64,000 nucleotides of DNA from Gyrodactylus bullatarudis. Taxonomy: Eukaryota; Platyhelminthes; Monogenea; Gyrodactylidea; Gyrodactylidae. The translations under genes were made by a program, and so were the position numbers. The notes beneath the pieces were generated by a model. That model saw nothing but the letters and a program-made list of their open reading frames with translations, was not told where the DNA came from and searched no databases. The stretch spans positions 49,459-113,458 of the forward strand of contig SSNU01000254.1 in assembly GCA_012064415.1 (NCBI GenBank), given 5' to 3'. How positions within the stretch are numbered: position 1 is the first letter of the stretch; every line of letters starts with the position of its first letter. Positions 27,001-40,661 of the stretch are shown here, one piece after another.

Positions 27001-30000
27001 ATCATAGATTCTGTCTTTACTTCGGAGAAACTGATTGGCTTTTCAATATCAATGCTGACATTCTTTTTCCTATACATAATTGCTGTCCCTGCAAGTAACA
27101 GGACCAAGCCTGATGCCATGGATAAACTTATAATTAAGCCAATGCTACTTGTGTTGTTTGAAACTTTTTCAAAAACCACTTTTTCCTGTTGAATTCGCTA
27201 AAAATGAAAGTATCCTTAAACATGCGAGCATTTGAGAGAGTTAAAAATACCTAATTTCAGATATGAAGGTGATTTAATGATCGTAAATGGGAAATCTCTC
27301 TGTTACCTGACCCTTGATTGTTTTAATTCCATGGAGATCTTAACTTAGCTGAAGTAAGGAAAAAGACTACTCAAAAATTTTCCATTTTAATTTTGGATTA
27401 TTTTTACAACTCTGAAAAGATTCTTACAATTTTGAGTCTTCAATCAAAAATATTCGCAGTATTCTTCTTCTTCTCCATTTATACCAATATTTTTTTTGGT
27501 TTAAAGTACACTTAAAAGAATTTATTCAAAAGCTTTCTTTGCATTTTGAGGGAAGAGAATAATTAATAAGCACTAAATTCAATTCTCCTGGGACATGCCT
27601 TGCACACACTCTTTCTTCCCCTTCTCTAATGATTATTATCGTCTTCTGAAACATTTACAACTAATTACACTCAAACTACATACTCATACATACTATATCA
27701 TAAAGATTTCTTCCAAGAAGGATTTTCTTAAAAGTTCAAAATTATCAACGAAATGTTGCAACTTTGTAGAAGCAAAGAATCTCCTTCTCAATTTCTATGA
27801 TGTACAAATGAAACTGGATTGGTTTCATACGAATTCAAATTCTATTATCCTGATTCCCTCGTTGAATTATATCCATCTCTAGAACTGGACTAGTTTTAGT
27901 AGTTTACCAAGGCTTTCCAAAATTGAAGTTAGACAAATTTTGTTTTGATTCACTCACAAACCTAGACCTGAAAAATCATAAAACCATCTACAATGTTATA
28001 TTAGATTCTACATGCACATTTTTTACGATTGATAAAACTGATTTCTAATTCATTGATCATAAAATATCTGGAAATTATGATTTTGTATAGTTTGTCTCCA
28101 TTTTGCTTCTGTATTTGTTAATAAAACTTATAGGCTCTTCTAATAGGGTTTTTTTTCATCAATTCATATGTTTGTAGAATCTGATTAAAATTTAGCCTCA
28201 ATTCTTATGATTTATTTTAAGGAAGATTAAACTAAAATATTAGATAATGACATTAAAATTTGCTATATTATTTGATTTTACGCATGAAGAGCCCAAATTA
28301 GAATCTGTCCAAGTCATTTGAAATGATAATCAAGTTGAGAAAAATTCTCACTTCTTGTGAAAGTTTTCCTCTCATTAGTTCATTAAAATTCTTTCCAATA
28401 GAATAAAGAAATCTTCTGGCTTACTTTTTCTCCCAGTAAACTTTCAGATTGTAGTATTGGTTCATCTTGGAGGAAGTCTTTAACATCATCTATTTGATCC
28501 TGTTGCAACTGATCGTCTGTTTCTAATGATTTGTCTAGTATATTATTTTCACTAGTATTTAGAACGATAATTTTCTTTACAAATAATGGAGTCAGTGACC
28601 GTCCACTATCAAGAGAGCAAACAATGTTGAGACTTCTTGAAAAGACAATACCCTGGCCCTGGTCAGGTCTAAGGGAAAGATTGTCTGGTACGAAATACCT
28701 GAGACTTCTTATTAAGGTGAGGTATTCACTGATAGAACCCAGATTCTTAAAGGTCACCCCAAATTTGTCAATATTGAAAACTAATTGTGTTTGAACATCA
28801 CTTGTAAATATAATCTTTTCATTAAAATCAGTTTCAAGACCATCTTGATGGCTCGGAGTTACAATACATTCGTTGATCAATACAATATCGTAATCAGAAG
28901 TGATGAAATTTGAATCTTTAAATGGTTGATAGCCAGCAGTGTTGATTGGCTGGTAAATCAGCATTATTTCACTATCATTAAACTTGATTTGAATGTCTTT
29001 GCTAATGGGGTTAATTTCGTTGAACTCTTCAGTTTTTTTAAGCCATACTGACTCCTCTGAATTTTGAATAGGTTCTAGAGGTTGGATAACAAGGTCAACT
29101 TCTAGAGTTGGTATTTCAATGACTTCCTTGTCAGTGCATCTTTTTGGTGAGAGAATTTATTTATTTAACAATATTACATAAAATAAGACTAAAACCTAAC
29201 TAATACTCACTCAAAATCTGTACGAATGAATAATTTTCTTGACTTTGAGATCATATTCTCAAATGATTTACTTCTGTGTAATGGATCTGCTCTTGTGTAG
29301 ACAATATTGGTTAATAATCTCGACATATGAGTCATATTCCGACTTGCAAACGATATTCTATTGCTTTTTAAATCCACGACTGTGCCAGTCTCAACAAGCT
29401 AAGGTTAAAATTTATTATTAAAACTAGCCTCCAAAAGGTATAGAGAAGTAGAAGAGGTTAATCAAACTATATTTTATTTACTCAAGAAGATGAGCACTCT
29501 TTCTTTTGAAAGCATGAATTTCTTTTCAAATTATTCACTTGTAGTCAATTACTAAACTATTCTGGATACCAAACTGATAACCTGTTCCTTTCTTTTTAAG
29601 AAAAACTTCTGAAAGGTGAATCATTATTCAATCATCAACGAAAAAAGTAGATAAGAAATTATTATTATGAATCGATAATCTTTTTGAAAATAAAAGTCTC
29701 AAGTTGTTTCTTATCTCTTTCTTCAAGATTTTAACCTTGAAAGCTCACTCTATCAGCATTTGGTAAGAGAATGCTCTCTCCACATTTTGCCAAACATGAG
29801 AGCCGAGCCATTGATTCAGCCTCTTCAAGCAGTAAACTGAAACCAGTTAGTTCGCCATTGAATCCGTTGAGAACCTTGTTATTTTTCACTTCTCCGCCAA
29901 TTGTAAGTCTAAAAAAATACATTCAAACATCTAGGTCAGAATTAATCATAATGAATTTGATCTATTTTTCAGAGAAATATTCTTTATTTTAAGTCTTTTA

Positions 30001-33000
30001 TTACGTACAAGAGAGAAATAGTTCAACTTACATGTAATCAGAAAATTCATCAACATAAAGATCATTTGTCTGACTATCATATTCAACATTGACCGGTTCT
30101 CCATCTAGAAGAATCAGCAAGTTTGCATTCCTATGACCCACGTATTGAAGAGAAATGTGATGCCAATCGGAAAAATCAACAGCCTCATTTATTTCACATG
30201 TCCAAGAGTGTAAAGAGTTTTGTCTCTGTTGGCTAATCACAAATTCTCTTCCAATGAATCCAACCACAAAATCAATTTGATTATCTAGAATTTAAATAAT
30301 ATGGAAAACAAAAATTTACTTGTAATATCGGTGAAGGCAAGTATTGTTTCCTTTTCTGAGGTTACCATGGAACGTTTGATCCAAAAAGAAATAGTAAAAT
30401 CATTTAAGAAAGTCTTGAAAGCAAATTTTTTGTCATAGCCCACGAGAGAATTAACAGCTACTGGCCATATTTGACTAAGAACGGATTCGAATTTCCAGCT
30501 TGACACTTGCCCCTCAAGTTCAGGTAAACTTCCAATGGTTAGAGATGAAACTTGGCTGGCTAAATCTTTTTCTGGATCTGGAAGGAGGTATGTGTTTGTC
30601 TGTTTGTTTATACCACAGATTATCCTCTGAATTTCAATCGCCTTTGGATCATGTTGACAATTCTTTGGTTCTGCATACTCGATTGTATATGTTTTGCCGG
30701 TTCCATCGGTAAGTTCAACGCTCATTTTTATTTGATGATCCAGGCAAGTCTTCCAACATGTCGATAATATCGGATTACCTGGCCAAAAGAGAAAGCCAGG
30801 CGAGTTAACTGGTCTATTGTACTGAATGTAGCTGGGCAAATCTGTAAGATTATTTTTTTAGATTATGATGAATTGAATTTTTATTTTATACATATAATTA
30901 CATCTAACTATACAGATAGTAATAGTATTTTATTGGCAAAATTAAAACTTGTTAATTTCGTATTCTAATAACTTTCTTATTAATTTGTATTTTTCTCTCA
31001 TAATTCTTTTTATGTTGCTAGAATAGAAAAAGATGCTCTCATAGTAAAGAAAAACAAAGACTGAGAATTTCCTATTTGAGAATGCATTAATCATTTGTTT
31101 GAATTCTCCCATTCTGCAATTGCAATCCCATCTCGTTTGTCTCATTTGGATAAAACGAGAGAAGGAAGGAGAAAATTGGATGAATTTATTTATTTTATGC
31201 AATTTACAAATTACTTTTAGTGATACCTAGTGGTTCTCTCTGATACTTTGATACCAAGTATCTTTCCTATCTCTCATACTCCCAGATACTGAGCAAGAGA
31301 AACTAAACTATTAGATTAGATAAAAACTATTATTGTATTACTGTATTGCTATTATTTTATATTACTAAAATATTATCACACCTTTACAGCAATAGTAAAT
31401 CTAGTAAATCTTTCCCCTATTTTTAGTCTATTCTCTTCTATGCTTAGAATAAATAACCGAATCAAATGAATTAAAAAGCCACTTCGCTGACCAAATAACT
31501 CATAATTAATGGTTTGAATTCATTGTTGGAATTTATCGAACGTTTTCTTTATCGAGCTGCTTCAGATCAAAACCATAATCTAACGAGCATACAAAGAAAA
31601 GTGAGAGAAAATAATTTCATCTCTCATTTATTGGCGATCAATAAATCTAATGAGAAATCTAGAGCATGTTTTGTAACCTCTCTTCCTGTATAATAAATTC
31701 TCGGCTTGTTTGATCAATTCAAAGCGATTATGAGCACAAAGAAATGAACTTTTCTCATTTCTCTTTTTCTAAATTTCTCTCAAATTTTCTAAGTTCATCT
31801 TATTTTTTTTTAATTTAAAATTTGCTTCGTTCTAAAACCTGTTGAGAAATGAATTGAATAAATTGGTAAGAAAGCTAATAGTTTTGAATTAAAGTAAAAT
31901 TTTAACTTTTCGCTGAGATGTGTGATGTTATTTTAAATTACTTTTAATTTCATCCATTTTAAAAATACAATGGGAGAAGATAAACATTCTTTTAGCGTCG
32001 GTATTATAGAAAAAAGGTATGAGAATCCTTTATTGCCACACATTACATTACTCTAAGAGTACAAACTTACAATTATAATAAAAATTTGAGACTATTTCCA
32101 GAGAGACTTTACAGTGTTTGTACTATATTTAATGCTTTTTAATGTCTGCTCAGATTCAAATTATTCATTAATGATTCAGTAACATTTTGCTCCCTGTTAG
32201 AAGCTGATCTTAAAAAGATAATAGTGATGCCTTGAGAAATCTAATTGAATTTCAATGGCCCGAGGATTAAATTTAAGCTTCTATAAATTCGTATAGATTT
32301 TTATTGGTCTGATGATTAAAAAGAATTCAGATCTTATGAAGTCTTGCAATTAACTGCTTTATTTAAAAATCATTATTTTTTTGCTCACCTGTCCAACCGG
32401 GTTGGCAATTCTGCGGAACAACCTTGATATTGACAATTGTAGAAACTTTCTTTTCGTTCTCTTCATTGCAGGGAGTTTTTTCGACTATTGCCCTAATCAA
32501 GGATTCTCCTACAACACTCGAAGTTGTCCTTAAAACGCCTTGAGGATAGAAAAGTAAATTTAGTTTTATCGAGATTATCAAAAATTTATCCATGGTGGAG
32601 TAGCTAAGAGATAGAAAAAAAGAGTACAATAATACAGATTAACAAACTCTGTAATAACGATGACCTCTTTATTCTTACGAAATTTATGCCCTGTGTTTGT
32701 ATAGTTCACGACTGAGTAAACATTTGAGCGAAAATAGAATCAGTTGGATTGATCAAATTTAGATTTTAAAAATAAAAATTAAAGAAGAGGCTCCACATTT
32801 AATACAAGTTTCTGAATTAAAATTCATTTAAAAATAAATCATTTCAGAGCAGACACGTCAAATGACAAAATTTTCTTGAAATAAATCAAATTTCTATCCT
32901 TATGGGGATTAGAAGTTGTTCTCATTTCTGATAATGCTAATAATTACTCGAAATCAAGGCAAAAAAGTAATAAGATTAATTGTATAATTTCAATAGTAAT

Positions 33001-34854
33001 AAGTATAGAAGTATAGTATCGTGATTGAGAGTTTTACATTATTTTAGAAAAAATAATCAGATAAATCAAAAGAATATTTTATCCCTCAAAATTAAAAACA
33101 TGAAAACAGGCTATCATAATGGGAATCTTTTTAGACTTCTTTAGAGATAATTAATATTATTATCCTCTTCTTTTTACTGATTTATGCATTAAATTTTTCC
33201 AGATTGAAATTCCCCTAACTTGGTATGGAGATTGAAATGAAAAAGAGAATCTGTTCTCATTCGAATGAGCAAGAATAAATTCATTGGAGACCAGACTGTC
33301 TCTTTTTCTTCATCACTTTTTTTAATACTCCTGATGATTAACCCCGAAAGTCCACAAAATACTGTCGATTGTATTAATCTTATTTTTTCTTCTAACTATC
33401 GTGGCTTCTGAGAGTCAAAACATAGATAATTGTAATTGATTCTTGCATTAAAATTACTTTCAGAGCTCAAACTTGAATTCTTCTAAGGTCTAAGACAACC
33501 AAAAACTGTAGCAGGATTTAGAGAATAATTTTAAATCAATCAAGAGATATTTTTTCCTTTTGCAAGCTCTTACTACAAATTATTGTACTTCTGTACTGAT
33601 CTCTCCAAAGACAATAAAATAAATAATCCTCAACTCAGTAAAAGAAAATTCTGAGGGTGGAGATGTATTTCATTGATATTTTTATGACCAGAAATGTAAT
33701 ACCTAGAGAAATTATTTTTGCTATGTTTACCATCTCTCTCTCCCCTTCTTTCTGTGACTACTTCTTCGTATAATGGAAAGTTTGAGTTATCGTAAATTTG
33801 AAAACAAGAAGAAAAACTTTCCTAAAAAGCATAATAAACTAATTACAACTAATGTTTCATAGGTTATTAGAAATTTTATAAGAGACCACTGAAGAAGACC
33901 TAGGCCGAGAGTTCAAACATTGAACAAAGTTTCAATTAATTTCACCATAAAACTAGTCTTAGATAATTTTTTACACAAATCGAAAATAAATTAAAATTCA
34001 CTGATCAGGTAAAAGGTAAACAAAAGAATCCCCAGAAAAGTTCTGTTGAAGAAAAACAGAATGAAAAATGATGGCGGTTTACATTAATTTTCATCTATTT
34101 CTTTAAGAATGTAATCAATTTATCAAAATTGCACAAGTATTATGCGTAAAAAAGTAAAAGATGTACTACTCACCATAGTAATCAATATTGAGAGGTAAGA
34201 CTTGTTGTCCTTGAAAAGGAGTAAGTTGAAATCCACATGAGTTTGATCGGTAAGCAGAGTTTGGCTTTGGCTCATTTAATATCGTAATTTGGCCAATGAT
34301 ACTGTACTTGGGAGCATATTCACTTATAGCAAATTCGTATTCCTTTTCAGAAAAAATACTTCCAGATTTTTGAAGAATGTTTACAACCATGTTGGCTCTA
34401 AAATTTGGATTGAATAATTGAAGGAGTTTACCTGTCTGAGACATGTGGATTTGGATCGCAGTCATAAGCTTCAACTTGGAAAAATATGCGTTCCATATTT
34501 TTCTTTAGTAGTTCTGAGTGATTCAAGACATAGATTTCACCAAAACCTTTTGATGAATCAGTGACAGCTATTTTAAAGAATTGCTCATAGTCACTCGAAA
34601 TAATTTTAAAACCGCAGATTTTCTCTAAACAAAAGTCAGTTAAATATTTTACGAGTGGCACTGTTAATGCTTGTTTTCGCTTCGAGTTTCGGTATAATTA
34701 GTAGTTTTTCTTGTCCCGGCCATAAATATGAATTATAACTCTTTGGATTATTTTTTGGAAAGACTAATTCAACAGAGTTTGATTGCAAATCTATTGTCAT
34801 TGTAACGAACTTACGTAGTAAAAATAGGAAAACCGTCAACAAAGATAAAATCAT
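24050..34854 (-). CDS. CLSTN: Calsyntenin (neuronal cadherin/LG transmembrane protein)
   Basis: Type I membrane protein of neurons with two cadherin repeats and a laminin-G-like domain. Minus-strand exons: 34854-34815, 34790-34653, 34624-34432, 34397-34174, 32538-32389, 30841-30320, 30284-30032, 29908-29749, 29398-29211, 29139-28425, 27197-26919, 24334-24050; 3147 nt, in frame, 1048 aa. It has a signal peptide (MILSLLTVFLFLL), a cadherin signature (ICGFKI, QAYDC-like EAYDC), a cysteine-bearing linker ending PGWTG, an LG domain (FTISFWIKR, KETILAFTD, WHHISLQYV, LTIGGE) at about 250-560, the membrane-proximal calsyntenin domain (LINECIV, LIRSLRYF, IVCSLDSGR), a membrane span at about 880-902, and an acidic tail (EEIDVDDDDDFNEG). 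Introns of 24, 28, 34 and 35 bp cluster at the 5' end. The last intron (24335-26918) is long. No tryptophan occurs in the tail, so the kinesin-binding WD motifs of vertebrate calsyntenin-1 are missing. Confidence 0.93.
24868..25015. repeat. Two diverged tandem units of about 75 bp beside the assembly gap
   Basis: Unit 24868-24943 and unit 24944-25015 share ATGGGA(A/G)TGT, a T-run, GAACAAGCCTGA or GTACAAGCCTGA, and a closing TAAAAAAT block. They end 27 bp before the run of Ns, so the array may continue into the gap. It lies in the last calsyntenin intron. Confidence 0.55.
25043..25152. other. Assembly gap, 110 Ns
   Basis: A run of undetermined bases inside the last calsyntenin intron. It is flanked on the left by a short tandem repeat and on the right by a CpG-richer segment. 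No exon is missing from the calsyntenin frame here, because the flanking exons join in phase 0. Confidence 0.95.
25153..25720. repeat. CpG-richer intronic segment, probable repeat copy
   Basis: Between 25370 and 25460 the CG dinucleotide is clearly denser than in the surrounding intron (GACGCGCGTTT, TTCGCGTATT, CAACGCGAAAT, TTACGCTC). An open frame of 138 codons spans 25299-25715 on the plus strand, but it starts with a non-ATG codon, has no known motif and no splice context. The composition shift right at an assembly gap suggests a copy of a multicopy element. That is inference. Confidence 0.35.
26137..26224 (+). repeat. tRNA-derived element (SINE head or tRNA pseudogene) with Pol III boxes
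   Basis: A-box-like TGGCGTAGTGG at 26145-26155 and B-box GGTTCAAACCC at 26200-26210 are correctly ordered about 45 bp apart. The outer ends GCCCG and CGGGC can pair as an acceptor stem. The T-stem pairs only in its inner three positions and no clean anticodon arm forms, so a functional tRNA is unlikely. An AT-rich tail (about 26250-26290) follows, as in a tRNA-derived SINE. It lies in the last calsyntenin intron, antisense to that gene. Confidence 0.55.
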
Positions 34855-35015
34855 TTTGTTGAACGAAAGAAACTCAAATTTGCTTTTCCACCTTCTAAAA
34901 TTTTAAACACAATAACTGAAAGATGATTTTTCCAATTCTTCTTGTTTGACTCTAACAATTATTTAATAAAATATTATTCACCCAATCGCTGGAATTATTA
35001 TGATTGCCTACTAGT
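34855..35015. promoter_or_regulatory. 161-bp shared intergenic promoter between calsyntenin (-) and PERK (+)
   Basis: The two start codons (34854 minus, 35016 plus) point away from each other with only 161 bp between them, so both 5' UTRs and core promoters must fit here. A CCAAT box (CCCAATCGC) begins at 34981, 35 bp before the PERK ATG. No TATA box at a convincing distance was found. Confidence 0.6.
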
Positions 35016-38000
35016 ATGCTGCTACATATTTGTATCAGCCTTTTGTTACAATTAACATCAGTTGTTAATACAAACATTGAAAAGTAAGCTTTATTTCTAA
35101 CCTTAGTGATATTTTGTTAATGAGTACAATGAATGGCAATTTTTCAGCCTTTAGAGTGTCAGATGGTAAACTTTTATGGACTTTCCAGAATGATCCCATT
35201 CTTGATCAGAGTTTTAGTAATATAGAGGTAATTTTCACATTTTTATTTTTTGTTAGATTTCTAAGAATGACCAGCATCATCGCATCTTACCCGACCTTAA
35301 CGGAAATTTATTCATCTCCACTTTGGAAAAATCTGCCGATCATAATTCAAAATCTCTCTCAGTCAAATCTTTACCGTTCAACATAAGAAATTTATTCATC
35401 TCAAATATCCAAATGAATGAAAATTCTATTCTTACCGGTTCAGAATCAATCAACATTTATGCCTTACGTCTTAGAGATGGTAAAATTTTATACAAATGCA
35501 TCAAGTCAGGTTGCACTCAATTTCAATCAGAAATGGATATTCATGAATCAGATTCTTTTATTCTCCTTCAAGAGTCCTACAATAAGGTTAGTGAAGTCAA
35601 TTTGGATGACGGTGAGGAGCTTTGGAATTATTCTCTACGACAAGAGGACGTCAAATTACTTCGTAAAGTTCGGATCAATGGAAAAATTATTAGATTTGCA
35701 AACTCCAAAGTGAGTTTGGATTCTGGATTTTTATCAATTTTATCTTTTTCGGTTTAACTAACTCTATTTTGTTATTGACCCTATCAACTTAGGATTCCTG
35801 AGTTAAGAATTAAATCTTATCTTTAAAGTTTATTTTCATTATTCATCATTTGATACCATATAAGAATAATCTATAAAATTCCACCGTCAGAAATCTTGAT
35901 CTTAAACTCTTGTTTGGAAGTAAAATTTCTTATTATAATAAGATTACAAAACTTTTCAAATGTTTGTCTTCTTTTTTTGAGTTTGTTAAATCAATTGAAA
36001 TTCAAAATTATCTGAAAGAATATCTCTTTAAAATATCTAGAATTCAAACTCAAATTTATATTTTAATAATTTTAGCTTATGCTTAGTGTTTTATTCGTCT
36101 CCATCAATTTACTATAAATAATTTTATTATGAAAATTAGTCAGATTATTCTCAGACTGATTACCCCTGGAGATTCTCCATAAGTGACGGACTCATTTCCC
36201 TCATGTCAGGTGATAATTCAAATAAATTATTATGGAGTCACAACCTGGAAAGTCCCATAGTTAAAGCTTGGACATTTTTCAATGAAATAAACAATATTAT
36301 AAAATTGGATATTTTCAATTTCGATATAAATGCCATTAACTTGTATCCAAATGATGAAGACCTTGGTGAACCATCCCATCATTTGGCCCTTGACCAAGAC
36401 GGTGAGGTTGTCTTTGATCCAAAGCATCAATCTAATTCAAGGATAGCCTACATTGGTCATTATGACTCATCTCCCTACATAATGGTTAGTCCATTTCTCA
36501 AAAAGATTTTCTCTACAATTTCGATTTTTCTGATCTAACTTTTGCATTAAAAACTAAGGAATCCTCGTGGGTATCCACAGCTGTATTATTAATAATAATG
36601 ATTATTTCTATTAGAATTAAAAAAAACTAGAAAATTTTAATCTTTATGTAAATCCCAAGAGTTTAAGGAAATTCTGATGAGAGAGTAGGATTTTTCAGAT
36701 AGTATTCTCTTGTATTTAATGAATTATTGTAGACTGTGAGGTTGTAATAATTATAATTAGAAATTCTTTGAATTTTTGCCCAATTACTACTGAATCTCAG
36801 TAGCTGGAATCTAATTATTATTTCCCAATCTCTAGATTATTTATTTTAGAATAATGTGTTTCTTTTCAAATATAGTTAAACCAAGATATTGCAAGTCTGG
36901 CCGAGTCAACGGTAATTGATATAAACTCTAAAAATATGATTTCTCAGAAGGGCTTCTTCAGAACTTTCATTGAGGAACCAGATATAAAGAGAATCGATGA
37001 AAGATCATTACCGTTTATCCAGGGCCATTGTTTCAAATCGAATTGTCCAATAAACTCGAATTATCCAGCTCTTGAATTCAAAAAATCAGAGATTGACTTT
37101 GATCTGCCTGATTACCTCCTCAATGATTCATCTTTCGAGTGGATACTAGACTCGGCTCAAGACTTCATTGCTCTACTCTCTGGTGAAGGATTTATTTGGG
37201 GATCTACATCTGCCTATAATCGAATTGACTTGCCGAATATCAAGGTGAGCAATCTTGTTTATTCAATCAATCTAATCAATATCCAGGTCTATCTTTCTCA
37301 TTTTAAAAATCAAAATTATGTATAACGATTTCTCAAAGTAGTTCAAGCTATTATTCCTCGAATCACATTATCTGAATTGCTCATTTTAATGAAATAAGAG
37401 TTTCAGTTTTATCCCATGTCATTTATAAAGATAATCTACACGTTTTTTGTTACATTGATCAAGTTTTAGTTTTTATCGATTTTTCTACCTACAATTTGTC
37501 AATTTTCGGAAAATAGTTGGTAAGAAAATTTCCCTGCACTAAATGATTAATTTGAACTTTATTACATAATTCTTGATAGAAACTCAACTTGAAATCTTTT
37601 TTTTCTTCTTTCAAGGTTCGATATTCTTCTGTATCATGGATTCCAATAATTTTAACGTTTCTCGGAGGAATCTGGATAACCTTCAAGATTTACTACTTAA
37701 CAGAGGAAGAACGTGATTATGACAACTATACCAATACCAGTCCTCATAATAATTCTACTAGGCTTAATGAACCTATCACTTCTATTACTAACCAGCCCAT
37801 GACAATGGTTCAATTGGTAGAGGAAAAAGGTCTTGTTGACTCTCGAGAAGCGAAGAAGGAAGAGGACCCTACTCCTGATAGTGGGATTAATTCCATGATT
37901 GGCTTTCAATCAATTTACGAGAATGAATTCAAATACGAGAGTACACTTGGTCGTGGCGGGTTCGGTAAAGTATTTGAAGTTGTCAATCGTATTGATGGAT

Positions 38001-40661
38001 GCCGTTATGCTATTAAGCGTATCAAAATGCCTAATTCACAAGATGAAAAATATCGATTTATGCGGGAAGTTAAGGTCCTTGCCTCTCTTGATCATCAGGT
38101 GCGTTTTTTTCATTCTATTGTACATCACATTTAATCAAAATGACTTGTTAAACTGTCAATAAATATCAGTAAAAGTAGATTTATTAGAAATATAACCTAT
38201 TGATAAGCTGTGATGGTAGTATAATAAAACTGGTATTTTACGTCCTAATTATAATTTTTTTCAATTGTAAAAATTATTTATGAAACTCCAATAATAATAT
38301 GCTGATAAGGGATGTTAACTTCATTCATCTAGATTGAGAAAAAAATATTATCAACATTTATAGAATAGAAATAATTTAGACTTTACATATTATTGTTTAA
38401 TATGAATAAAGAAACATAAAGAAATCTTTATCGTCGTATTGACCAATGAAATTATTCCAAATTTTTAAAGTCTTACTCTATTGGTCAAGTAAACGTAATC
38501 CTTGGCAAGTTTAATTTTTATCGATTTGTCTCGATAAATTCTATTTCTTTCTGATAACTGTTGATATATTCTTATGAACCATCTAGATTGGTGCTTATTA
38601 AATGCCTATTTATTGGCCTAATTTTTACTTTGGATGCATATCATTAAATAGTCTTTTAATTGTCAATTGTAATTCTATTTCTAATGTATTATAATTTCTA
38701 GGGTATTGTCCGATACTTTCGAGCTTGGATTGAAATACCTCCAGATAACTGGCAGGAAGAACGAGATCGTGTTGTAATTGGTGAATCAATAAATGACTTC
38801 GAAGATGATTTCACTGATCGTGATACAACCTCAATTCACAATACAAAATCTAGTCGTCTCAACCAAAAGAGAAGAGGAGTCATTAAAAAACTTGAATCAA
38901 TCGATATTTTCAATAAGCAATTCAGCAAGGAGAACTTTGTTAATAATGAGGATTTTGATGATAGCTTTGAGCTATCTGGTAACACTACCGTTGAAAAGGA
39001 TCGTCAAATCTTGTATGTATTTAATCGTTTTAATCAGGATATCTCTTAACTTGATTCCTTAATAGTTCTCCTACTAGTCAAAATACTGACCTTTATTCTT
39101 AAGAACGGATGTCTGTTAGAGAAATATTGTCAATTTTCTTTTAATATGAGCAAATCTCTAATTTGATTTGTATTTTATCCAAGGAAAATATTTACTTATT
39201 GATTTTGATGCTTTACTAAATTCTCTTTCTTTTTGATTTAGCAAGAGCAAATTCTTTTGTAGTTCCTCCTCGTCTGGGTCATCAGCTTCTTCAGGATCCT
39301 CTTCCTCAGTTATTGGGCCAAATAAAACCGAGACAAACGAGGACAACTCTTTCAAATTAATCTTTGCCGGTGATAATAAAAGTAATATAACCCAAGATGC
39401 TTCTGAGTATTCTTCAAAACGTCGACAAACTTGCTCTGAGTCTACAGAAAATAAACAGTCCTCATCTAGTGAATCAAAGTTTTGCTACCTCTACATACAA
39501 ATGCAACTCTGCTCTCCATTTACTCTGCGTGATTGGCTTGAAGAGCGCAAGACAAGTGCAATGCGCCCAACTCGAGATAAATTATATGATATGTTTATAC
39601 AAATTGTTCAGGCTGTTGATTATCTTCATAGTAATGGTCTTATGCATCGAGATTTGAAGCCGAGTAATATTTTGTTCGATAAACAAAACAGGGTTAAGCT
39701 AGCTGACTTTGGCCTAGTCACCTGCCTACACGAAGATGAAAGGCAAAAATTGACCAAAGTAATTTTCTAATTTAACTATAGAACATCCATGGTCTTGGTA
39801 ACAATCTCATTATAATTATTATTATATTTAAACATATTGTGTAGTCTATCATGATACCTTTGATTAGAAATGAAAAATTATAATTTTACTCTTGATTTAA
39901 AATCATGTGGTCTTGTAATATACAATATTAGCATGCAATATGTATAAACTTGAATCATTAATCGATTTTCAAATGAATAAAACTTTATTTGAATTAAAGG
40001 AAGGTCAAAAGATAGTTAATACACCAATCCGAATCGGAGAGAATAGTGGAGATTCAACAACAACTAAACGAAAGAGAGTTCGTAATAGTAATTCAGAATG
40101 TCAAGCCTATCCAGATGTTTCATGGATGTCCAATAATATTTACATGGATCGCAGGCACACAGATAATGTTGGAACATTATTGTATATGAGTCCTGAACAG
40201 GTTTGTCCTTTTATTCTTCTCTCTTTTGATTCGATGAATAATTTAAATTTTTCGTTGATCAGGAACGAGGAGAGCATTATGATTTAAAAGTAGACATTTT
40301 CTCCTTGGGTCTTATTTTTCTTGAATTAATGCTGCCTTTTACCACGGCTATGGAGCGTATCGTATGTCTTACTAAAGCAAAGAAGCAACAACTACCTGAT
40401 TATTTTAAAAAGAATCATTTTGACGAGTCCATTTTAACCCTGAAAATGTTACATCAAAATCCAGAGAGAAGGCCAATAGCAGCTGAAATATTATCCAACC
40501 GAATATTCAACGCCTACGATCAAATAAATCAGGGTATCTTCCACCGAAGACATTTACAAGAAGACAGAGAGGTCCTTTCCAATAATGATGATTCCACACC
40601 CAAGCGCACTCGTAAGATATCCATACGCAGCTTGCCAAGGGTCAACTCGATGGAATTCTAA
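35016..40661 (+). CDS. EIF2AK3: PERK, eukaryotic initiation factor 2-alpha kinase 3
   Basis: ER-resident stress sensor. Its luminal domain detects unfolded protein, and its cytosolic kinase phosphorylates eIF2-alpha to reduce translation. Exons: 35016-35083, 35107-35227, 35257-35709, 36155-36484, 36876-37244, 37616-38098, 38702-39012, 39242-39758, 40000-40200, 40263-40661; 3252 nt, in frame, 1083 aa, close to the usual ~1100. It has a signal peptide (MLLHICISLLLQL), a beta-propeller-like luminal region to about 447 (LLMSTMNGNFSAFRVSDGKLLW), a membrane span at about 453-475, and a kinase domain from about 553. The kinase shows LGRGGFGKVF at 558-567, AIK with catalytic Lys581, HRDLKPSN, DFGLV and GTLLYMSPEQ. 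A long Ser/Asn-rich kinase insert (exons 38702-39480) is typical of PERK. The first two introns are only 23 and 29 bp. Confidence 0.95.
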
